Positions 1 through 4,921 of a DNA stretch of 6,241 nt are shown one piece after another. Below the pieces are notes generated by a model, which was not told the DNA's origin, ran no database searches, and saw only the letters and a program-made list of their open reading frames with translations. The stretch comes from Streptosporangiaceae bacterium (GTDB lineage: Bacteria; Actinomycetota; Actinomycetes; Streptosporangiales; Streptosporangiaceae): the NCBI GenBank assembly GCA_030040815.1, contig JASHSZ010000319.1, forward strand, positions 1 through 6,241. The letters are read 5' to 3'. Both the position numbers and the translations under genes were made by a program. The stretch's first letter is position 1. Every line of letters begins with the position of its first letter.

Positions 1-383
1 AGGCTCGGGTTGAGCACGACGCGGGCACAGTCGTGCTCGTCGGCGTAGCTCAGCAGCGCGTCCAGCAGCCGTTCGCCGATGCCCCGATTGCGGTAATCGG
101 CCAGCACGAACGCGTTCGCCAAGTATCCCCACCGGCTCGGCGCCCGTCCCGGCTGCGGCATTCGCTCGAACACGGCCAGGTTCACCATGCCGACGACGCG
201 GCCGTCGGTCTCGGCAAGCCAGGTGACCCGGCGCCCTCGCTCCTGCTCGAACCACGCCGCGAACCGCTCGGCGAAGCCGGGCTCGTCCCCGGCACCGCCC
301 CATTCGCGCGTCCACTCACTGCGCAGCGCAGCGAGCGCGGCCACGTCCGCGTCGCCCGCGTGCCGGATCACGATGTCAGTCAC
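1..383 (-). CDS. GNAT-family N-acetyltransferase, 3' end cut by window edge
   Basis: The minus strand reads 127 codons from a GTG at 383 and is still open at base 1. The protein begins MTDIVIRHAGDADVAALAAL, a typical GNAT N-terminus. Residues 63-70 (VVGMVNLA) look like the central beta strands. Residues 91-103 (AFVLADYRNRGIG) match the strand plus acetyl-CoA pyrophosphate loop (motif A, R-x-x-G-x-G; R98-N99-R100-G101-I102-G103), followed by a helix ERLLDALLSYA. The family transfers an acetyl group from acetyl-CoA to an amine; the substrate cannot be told here. Roughly 20-40 C-terminal residues should lie outside the window. I see no clear ribosome binding site before the GTG, so the start rests on homology-like spacing. 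An ATG at 442 is out of frame. The gene is divergent from the selenoprotein operon and probably unrelated to it. Confidence 0.85.
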   Translation of the reverse strand, partial: MTDIVIRHAGDADVAALAALRSEWTREWGGAGDEPGFAERFAAWFEQERGRRVTWLAETDGRVVGMVNLAVFERMPQPGRAPSRWGYLANAFVLADYRNRGIGERLLDALLSYADEHDCARVVLNPS

Positions 384-424
384 GAGGCGAGACCGCACTC
401 GTCGTGGCCAGGCGAGCGAGCCGG

Positions 425-440
425 TGTTCCGCGTGAAACA
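425..440. promoter_or_regulatory. parS-like (ParB-binding) near-palindrome
   Basis: The 16 bases TGTTCCGCGTGAAACA match 14 of 16 positions of the widely conserved bacterial parS consensus TGTTTCACGTGAAACA, differing at positions 5 and 7. From memory, actinomycete parS sites often tolerate a C at the first of these, which would leave one mismatch. The site lies between the starts and ends of two minus-strand genes, outside coding sequence. It could be a weak chromosomal parS, a degenerated one, or a chance match. No parA or parB gene is present. Confidence 0.35.
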
Positions 441-456
441 TAGGGAAACGGCGTAC

Positions 457-639
457 CTACCCGATAGGCCCGAGCGCCGGTGACTGCAACAACTGGCCGC
501 CATCGACCGGGTAGACAGCGCCGGTCATGAAACTGGACGCGGCCGAGGCCAGCAGCAATGCAAGGCCGCGGATCTCGGCCGGGTCGCCCATCCGGCCGAG
601 TGGCACGTACCGCTCCGGCGTCTGCCGACCGGGACTCAC
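457..639 (-). pseudogene. C-terminal remnant of a short-chain dehydrogenase/reductase (SDR)
   Basis: About 60 residues read on the minus strand match only the end of a classical SDR: PLGRMGDPAEIRGLALLLAS, then ASSFMTGAVYPVDGGQLL. The P-L-G-R-x-G-x-P-x-E-I, S-S-x-x-T-G and V-D-G-G signatures are diagnostic of the last quarter of a roughly 250-aa SDR fold. The N-terminal NAD(P)-binding glycine motif and the catalytic Ser-Tyr-Lys are absent. An in-frame TGA occurs at 652-654, and no other frame upstream resumes SDR-like sequence. The GTG at 639 is only the first available start and is unlikely to be used. I interpret this as a gene truncated at its 5' end by rearrangement or insertion, and it should have no enzymatic activity. 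The final nine residues after GGQLL exceed the usual SDR end. Confidence 0.75.
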
Positions 640-716
640 CTTGGACCGCTGTCATCGGTCACCTCTTCCTCACGTCAGGTCCGAACCAACGCCGCCGCAT
701 CCACCTCAGCCTATTG

Positions 717-738
717 TTGACATTCTCGTTAGCAGAAT
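717..738 (+). promoter_or_regulatory. possible upstream control element (TTGACA plus ATTCT/AGAAT inverted repeat)
   Basis: Within the 250-base stretch 640-891, which has no convincing gene, a local A/T-rich patch contains a perfect -35-like TTGACA (717-722). It overlaps an inverted repeat ATTCT-N7-AGAAT (722-738). No good -10 hexamer occurs 16-18 bases downstream, so a standard sigma-70 promoter is not supported. The repeat could be an operator for the split gene that starts at 892. The rest of 640-891 shows nothing I recognise. Confidence 0.25.
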
Positions 739-891
739 TGCCGGCGAGTCGGCATACTGCGCTGGTGCCTGAGCACCGAGCCATTAGCCGCAAGCCGGAT
801 CTGCTCTTACCCAGGTCTGCGTACCGACGTGATCGTGACGACCCCGCAGCAGGTCATGGGCTTCGGCATCCCGCCTCGTTATGGTCAGCAC

Positions 892-1528
892 ATGAGCCGC
901 CTTCCCTACCTGCGTCGTGATGAGCTGACGCCCGAGGGCCAGGCGTTATGGGACACGATCGCCGGCATCCGGACCGCTGGGATAAACGGCGCCGGGCTTG
1001 GTGCGGCAAGATGGCTCGCTGGCCGGCCCGTTCAATGCCTTTATGCATGCGCCGGACATCGGGCGGGGGCTTCGCGCTCTTGCTGGGACGCTGCTCGTGC
1101 GCACGTCGATCCAGCGAAGGCTAGCCGAGATCGCGATCCTTACTGTCGCCGCCCGGTGGCAGGCCGAGTTCGAGTGGTCGGCGCACTCCCAAATGGCGCG
1201 CGACCACGGAGTGCCTGACACCGTGGTGGATGCCATCGGCAGCGGTGAAGACCCGCCGTTCGAGGCAGACGACGAGCGGGTCGTGCACGTCGTGGCCAGC
1301 CAGCTCGCGCGGACCGGCCGAGTCGACACGGGCGCTTACGGCGCTGCTCGCGAGCTGCTGGGGGATAAGGGCGTGGTGGAGCTCGTTACCTTGTGCGGCT
1401 ACTACACGCTGGTTGCGTTCCTGCTCAATGCTTTCGAGGTCCCCGTCGAGCCTGGAGCGGTTCCGAGGTGGGGCGATAGCTTTCCGGACGGGGCTGACAG
1501 CAGCCTCGGCGTAGCTCCCAGCGTCTGA
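892..1528 (+). pseudogene. carboxymuconolactone decarboxylase/AhpD-like protein, frameshifted
   Basis: The first frame runs from ATG 892 (MSRLPYLRRDELTPEGQALW...), the usual N-terminus of CMD-like proteins. The body continues in the next frame from about 1001: DGSLAGPFNAFMHAPDIG, LAEIAILTVAARWQAEFEWS, AHSQMARDHGVPD, then GYYTLVAFLLNAFEVP. Removing one base near 998-1001 (GGGCTTGGTG) joins the two as ...GINGAGLVRQDGSLAGPF..., giving about 211 aa, which is the normal family length. The conserved Glu and His of the E-F-E-W-x-x-H segment are present; the AhpD CxxC is absent. Family members are alpha-helical and include gamma-carboxymuconolactone decarboxylases and peroxidase-related proteins. The frame after the break is opened by a TTG at 998, but a protein beginning there would lack the first helix. 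The rest of the gene is intact, so the lesion is recent or a sequencing error. Confidence 0.8.
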
Positions 1529-1545
1529 CGCGAACAGGCGCGTTG

Positions 1546-1565
1546 GATTGTCCACAATCTTGTGG
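1546..1565. promoter_or_regulatory. two overlapping palindromes, probable GntR-type operator before the UGSC operon
   Basis: GATTGT-CC-ACAATC (1546-1559) and CCACAA-TC-TTGTGG (1552-1565) are both perfect 6-2-6 inverted repeats that share their middle arm. The result is three alternating half-sites: TTGT at 1548, ACAA at 1554 and TTGT at 1560. FadR/GntR-family regulators commonly bind TTGT-Nx-ACAA-type sites, so this is a plausible operator. It sits 63 bases before the selenoprotein ATG. A weak promoter could overlap it (TTGTGG 1560-1565, 18-base spacer, TTAGCT 1584-1589), which would suit repression. No regulator gene is in the window, so the binding protein is a guess. Confidence 0.5.
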
Positions 1566-1628
1566 CGGGCGCGGTCGGCGTGCTTAGCTGAGCCGAGACT
1601 GCACCGATCGCCCGAGTCGGGAGGCGGC

Positions 1629-2168
1629 ATGCCCGAACGCGAAAAGATCCTCGACCCGACCGGGTTCGACGAGCGGCCCCCCGACACGACACTCGCTCCA
1701 CGGCCGGCCAGCCTTCGCGGGCTTCGAGTAGGGCTGCTGGAGAACACCAAGCCGAATGCCGCCCCGCTGCTGGCCAACGTCGGCCGCGAACTGCAACGCC
1801 AGCACGGCGCCGCGACCGCGGTCATGTTTGCCAAGAGCTACTTCGGCACACCGACCGAGGAAAGCCTGATCCAGCGCATCCTGCACAACTGCGACTTCGT
1901 GCTGGCGGGAGTCGGTGATTGAGGCTCGTGCAGCGCGGCCAGTTTGGCCGATGGGATCCTGCTCGAGCGGGCCGGGGTGCCCGCGGTGAGCATCTGCACG
2001 GACGCCTTCATCCCGGCCGCGGAGGCGATGGCTAAGGTGTACGGCTTCCCCGGCTACCGGTTCATCACCATGCCGCATCCGCTGGCGAGCCTCGACGAGA
2101 AGCAGCTCGAACAACGGGCCCGCGACCTCGTCCCCGACGTGCTGCGCATCCTGTGCGTGGAGGCCTGA
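1629..2168 (+). CDS. UGSC-family selenoprotein (Sec at in-frame TGA 1920-1922)
   Basis: One 179-aa protein is interrupted only by TGA 1920-1922 (residue 98). The start is ATG 1629 behind GGGAGG (1619-1624). Upstream of the TGA: LDPTGFDERP (8-17), LRGLRVGLLENTKPNAAPLL (29-48), then NCDFVLAGVGD ending at 97. Downstream, in the same frame: GSCSAASLADGILLERAGVP, SICTDAF, YRFITMPHPLASL. The motif D-U-G-S-C gives a U-x-x-C redox pair (Sec98, Cys101); this U-G-S-C signature names the UGSC family, in which some members carry Cys instead of Sec. The biochemical function of the family is not established as far as I know; a thiol/selenol redox role is inferred from the motif. Other cysteines are C88, C123 and C176. 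A SECIS-like hairpin follows the TGA. If the TGA were read as stop, a 97-residue fragment lacking the active motif would result. This is the first gene of the operon, and its stop directly abuts the next ATG. Confidence 0.9.
1924..1968 (+). promoter_or_regulatory. bacterial SECIS element (bSECIS) inside the selenoprotein ORF
   Basis: The mRNA just after the UGA can fold into a long hairpin. Its parts are GCTCG (1924-1928) with CGAGC (1964-1968), a U-U mismatch (1929/1963), GCAG (1930-1933) with CTGC (1959-1962), an asymmetric internal loop (CG versus eight bases), and a perfect 6-bp upper stem CGGCCA (1936-1941) with TGGCCG (1945-1950) closed by the loop GTT (1942-1944). Nineteen bases separate the UGA from the apical loop, and the loop begins with G. 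Both fit the known bSECIS rules: loop about 16-37 nt from UGA, and a G within the first two loop bases. It would recruit SelB with Sec-tRNA. The fold was done by eye. Confidence 0.8.
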
Positions 2169-3275
2169 ATGGTCGTCGGCGTCAGCGACAACCCGCCGCT
2201 TGCCGACCCGCCGCTGGTCGACGCCGCGGAGATCCGCGCGGCGATGGAGTACTACGCCCGGCAGGAGTGGACCGACGGCCTGCCCGTCGTCCCCGTCACC
2301 GAGTCCCACCTCGCCGAATTCCTCGCCCAGACGAGTCGGGCAGCCGACGACGTCGTGTTCGCCATGCCGCACCTGAACCGGAACTGCACGGTCCGGCTCG
2401 CGGCCATCAACGCGGCCATGGCGGGCTGCCTGCCCGAGTACTTCCCCGTCGTGCTGGCAGCCTGGGAGGCTATAGTCGCCGACGGCTACGCCGGACGCGG
2501 CATCTGGCAGAGCACGACGGGGACGGCGCCGCTGCTCATCGTCAACGGGCCGGTCCGCCATCAGATCGGCCTGAACAGTGCAGGCAACGTGTTCGGCTCC
2601 GGATTCCGGGCCAACGCCACCATCGGCCGGGCCATTCGGCTCACCGCGATCAACGTATTCGGCCTGCACCCGCACCTGCTCGACCAGGCCACCCAGGGCA
2701 CGCCAGCCAAGTACACCTGCTGCATCGCAGAGGACGAAGAGCACAGCCCCTGGGAGCCGCTGCACGTCGAGCACGGCTTCGACCGGGCGCACAGCGCGGT
2801 GACCGCGATCATCATCCGGTCGGTCGTGCACATCGAGGCCCGCCACACCCAGGTGCCCGAGCAGCTTCTCCTCGACATCACGGGCACGATCGCGCGCACC
2901 GGCGCGCTGATCCACCAGACCACCAGCTCGCTGGTGGTGCTGTCGCCCGAGCACGCGCGACTGCTCGACCAGGCCGACTGGAACAAGGACGACGTGCGCC
3001 AGTTCATCTACTCCCATGCGGTTAACAGCCGCTCTGGGCTCGCCGCGGTCGGCAAGGACGCGACCTCCCGGCACACGGGCTGGCGGCTCCCGGCCGGGCA
3101 CCCGGACGCGCTGCCGGTCGATGCCGCCGACCCGGTGCCCGCCCTGAACTCGCCCGCGGCCGTGCAGATCATGGTCGCCGGTGCCAACAACGCGGGCGTT
3201 TCCGCCGTGATCGAGACCTTCGGGCCGCGCGGCAAGCCCCCATCGATCGCGAAGGTGAGGACCATCGATGACTAG
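2169..3275 (+). CDS. conserved UGSC-associated protein with EWTDGLPVVP motif, function unknown
   Basis: A 368-aa soluble protein with no signal peptide or membrane segments. Its ATG follows the selenoprotein TGA with no gap (TGAATG) and has GGAGG at 2159-2163, so translation is probably coupled. Distinctive blocks are EWTDGLPVVPVTE (33-45), NRNCTVRLAAINAAMAGCLPE (70-90), TTGTAPLLIVNGPVR (116-130), NSAGNVFGSGFRANATIGRA (136-155), TQGTPAKYTCCIAEDEEHSP (175-194), LSPEHARLLDQADW (258-271) and AGANNAGVSAVIETFG (337-352). Cysteines are C73, C87, C184 and C185. I do not recognise an enzyme fold. From memory, proteins with W-T-D-G-L-P-V-V-P and M-A-G-C-x-P-E-Y segments occur beside, or fused to, UGSC domains in other bacteria. 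That would make this the physical partner of the Sec protein, perhaps the substrate-binding subunit of a two-part enzyme. The link is inference from adjacency and that recollection. Confidence 0.85.
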   Translation: MVVGVSDNPPLADPPLVDAAEIRAAMEYYARQEWTDGLPVVPVTESHLAEFLAQTSRAADDVVFAMPHLNRNCTVRLAAINAAMAGCLPEYFPVVLAAWEAIVADGYAGRGIWQSTTGTAPLLIVNGPVRHQIGLNSAGNVFGSGFRANATIGRAIRLTAINVFGLHPHLLDQATQGTPAKYTCCIAEDEEHSPWEPLHVEHGFDRAHSAVTAIIIRSVVHIEARHTQVPEQLLLDITGTIARTGALIHQTTSSLVVLSPEHARLLDQADWNKDDVRQFIYSHAVNSRSGLAAVGKDATSRHTGWRLPAGHPDALPVDAADPVPALNSPAAVQIMVAGANNAGVSAVIETFGPRGKPPSIAKVRTIDD

Positions 3276-3534
3276 CGACGCCGCGGCCAGCGCCCCGGTC
3301 AGCCTGGACGGAGCGCTCGGCAAGTTCCGCGACATGCTCGCCTCCGACGGTTACGACCTGTCCTGGTCGGTGACGGAGAAGGACACGGTCGTCGTGCAGA
3401 TCGAGGCGGGGCCCGACGCCTGCGCCGACTGCCTGGTGCCGCTGCCGATCATGGAATCGATCATGGCCGACGCGCTCGCGCCGACGCCGTACTCGCTCGA
3501 CCACATCGTGCTGCCCGCTGACGCCGGGCACTAA
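3268..3534 (+). CDS. small CxxC protein resembling a NifU C-terminal domain
   Basis: An 88-aa protein whose ATG overlaps the end of the preceding gene by 8 nt (ATGACTAG), with an AAGGTGAGG ribosome binding site at 3252-3260. The pattern is helix (LGKFRDMLASDGYDL, 17-31), strand (TVVVQIEAG, 40-48), A-C-A-D-C (C52, C55), helix (IMESIMADAL, 61-70), strand (DHIVLP, 78-83). This order and the spacing around D-G-Y-D and C-x-x-C echo the NifU C-terminal domain (D-G-G-D ... C-x-x-C ... helix), which binds or transfers an Fe-S cluster. The similarity is my visual judgement and identity is low. Alternatively it is a thiol partner that reduces the Sec-Cys pair of the UGSC protein. It could also be a small subunit of the upstream 368-aa protein. 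Confidence 0.75.
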   Translation: MTSDAAASAPVSLDGALGKFRDMLASDGYDLSWSVTEKDTVVVQIEAGPDACADCLVPLPIMESIMADALAPTPYSLDHIVLPADAGH

Positions 3535-3535
3535 G

Positions 3536-4921
3536 GTGAGCAGTCCCGCGCGGGGTCGTCCCGCCGAGCCAACACGCACGATCACCGAGCCGGCCCGCAG
3601 CACCCCGGTCTACGGCGAGTTCGACATAGTGGTCGTGGGCGGTGGTCCGGCTGGGCTCATGGCGGCAGCCGCTGCCGCGCGCACCGGGTACTCGGTGCTG
3701 CTGCTCGAGCGGTACGGGTTCCTGGGCGGGGCCGGCACCGCGGGCGGGCTGAGCACGTTCTGCGGGCTGCACGCCAAGGTCTACGGCACGCACCGGCGGG
3801 TGATCCACGGCCTCGCTGACGAACTGCTGGACCGGCTGGCCAAGCTCGACGGGCTGTCGAAGCCGCACCTCACCATCAACGACGGCATCCAGGCGCAGGC
3901 GTTCGACATCTCCAGCTACAAGATCGCCGCAGACGAGCTGGTCACGTCGTCTGGTGCGCGACTGCTGTTCCACACCTTCGCCGTCGGCGCGGCGATGGCC
4001 GCCGAGGACATCATCGACGCCGTGCTGATCGAGTCCAAGTCCGGCCGGGCGGCAGTGCGCGGCCGGATCTTCATCGACGCGACCGGGGACGGCGACCTCG
4101 CCGCCTGGGCCGGTGCGCCGCTAGAGAAGTCGCCTGGCCTGCACGGGATGCTGTACCCGTCGCTGATGTTCCGGATCAACGGCGTCGACGCCGCCGCGGC
4201 CGGCGAGGCGCCGTGGCGCACGGTCGAGAAGCTCATGCTGGACGCCGAGCGGGACGGAACACACTCGTTCCCGCGCAAGAAGCCGATCGTACGGCCGCAG
4301 CGCAACCCGCTGGAGTGGCGCGCCAACCTCACCCAGCTCAGCAACGCCGACGGCAGCGCCATCGACGGTACCGACGCCGACCAGCTGACCCGGGGTGAGC
4401 TGCAGGGACGGCAGCAGGCCCTCGACGCGTTCACGTTCATCCGGGACAACGCGCCGGGCTTCGGCGACTCCTACATCGTCGACCTCGCCCCGCAGATCGG
4501 CGTCAGGGAGACCCGCCGGATCGTCGGCGCCTACCAGCTCACCGAGGACGACGTGCTCGGCTGCGCCGACTTCGCCGACACCATCGGCGTCAACGGCTGG
4601 CCGGTCGAGTCGCACGTGGCGGGCAGCGTCGAGTTCCGGTGGCAGCGCGGGGAGAACCCCCGCGGCTTCAACCAGCTACCGTTCCGGATGATCCTGCCGC
4701 AGCGGATAGCCAACCTCTACGTGATCGGGCGGTGCGCGTCGATGACGCACGACGCCCAGTCGGCCGCGCGGGTCACCGGGCCGTGCTTCGCGATGGGCCA
4801 GGCGGCAGGAACCGCAGCGGGCCTTGCCCTCAGCGCGGGCGTGAGCTGCCCGGCCGTCGACGTCGCCGAGCTTCAGCAGCGGCTCGAGCTGGCCGGCGCG
4901 TACCTCGGGCGGGAGGCGTGA
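3536..4921 (+). CDS. FAD-dependent oxidoreductase (FAD_oxidored type)
   Basis: A 461-aa flavoprotein. The N-terminal Rossmann motif is FDIVVVGGGPAGLMAAAAAA (29-48), with GGGPAG at 35-40 and the ribose-binding acidic residue E59 in LLLERYGFLGGAGTAGGL. A second FAD segment is FIDATGDGDLAAWAGAP (179-195). The C-terminal closure is NLYVIGRCASMTHDAQSAAR (393-412) followed by GPCFAMGQAAGTAAGLAL. This order (x-R-Y-G-F-L-G-G, D-A-T-G-D-G-D, G-R-x-x-S-x-x-x-x-A-x-x-S-A-R) is that of the FAD_oxidored family, soluble oxidases or dehydrogenases of small molecules. The substrate is unknown. The GTG start at 3536 follows the previous TAA by one base and lacks a clear Shine-Dalgarno; translational coupling is likely. 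No internal start would keep the glycine motif, so this start is the only workable one. About 27 residues precede the Rossmann strand. Confidence 0.9.
   Translation: MSSPARGRPAEPTRTITEPARSTPVYGEFDIVVVGGGPAGLMAAAAAARTGYSVLLLERYGFLGGAGTAGGLSTFCGLHAKVYGTHRRVIHGLADELLDRLAKLDGLSKPHLTINDGIQAQAFDISSYKIAADELVTSSGARLLFHTFAVGAAMAAEDIIDAVLIESKSGRAAVRGRIFIDATGDGDLAAWAGAPLEKSPGLHGMLYPSLMFRINGVDAAAAGEAPWRTVEKLMLDAERDGTHSFPRKKPIVRPQRNPLEWRANLTQLSNADGSAIDGTDADQLTRGELQGRQQALDAFTFIRDNAPGFGDSYIVDLAPQIGVRETRRIVGAYQLTEDDVLGCADFADTIGVNGWPVESHVAGSVEFRWQRGENPRGFNQLPFRMILPQRIANLYVIGRCASMTHDAQSAARVTGPCFAMGQAAGTAAGLALSAGVSCPAVDVAELQQRLELAGAYLGREA

Noticed and set aside
33..443. Plus-strand open frame of 136 codons at the left edge
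   Set aside because: It is antisense to the GNAT gene, whose minus-strand translation has the acetyl-CoA-binding motif.
717..722. TTGACA as a sigma-70 promoter -35 box
   Set aside because: No acceptable -10 hexamer lies 16-19 bases downstream; kept only as a low-confidence control element.
985..1005. Programmed ribosomal frameshift in the CMD-like gene
   Set aside because: No canonical slippery heptamer or clear downstream stimulatory structure is seen, and the family is not known for recoding. Mutation or sequencing error is simpler.
1920..1922. TGA as a nonsense mutation making the UGSC gene a pseudogene
   Set aside because: It falls exactly at the family's Sec position before G-S-C, the flanking frame is otherwise intact, and a SECIS-like hairpin follows at the right distance.
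1944..2168. Separate 74-aa gene starting at TTG 1944
   Set aside because: It has no ribosome binding site, and the start lies in the SECIS loop. The sequence is the C-terminal half of the selenoprotein.
2153..3025. 290-codon plus-strand frame inside the 368-aa gene
   Set aside because: The translation is Arg/Pro-rich without motifs; it is an alternate-frame shadow of the well-supported gene at 2169-3275.
1584..3335. Very long minus-strand open frame (583 codons) antisense to the UGSC operon
   Set aside because: The translation is Arg/Gly/Asp-rich low-complexity sequence with no family motifs and spans several good plus-strand genes. It is the usual antisense shadow of high-GC coding DNA.
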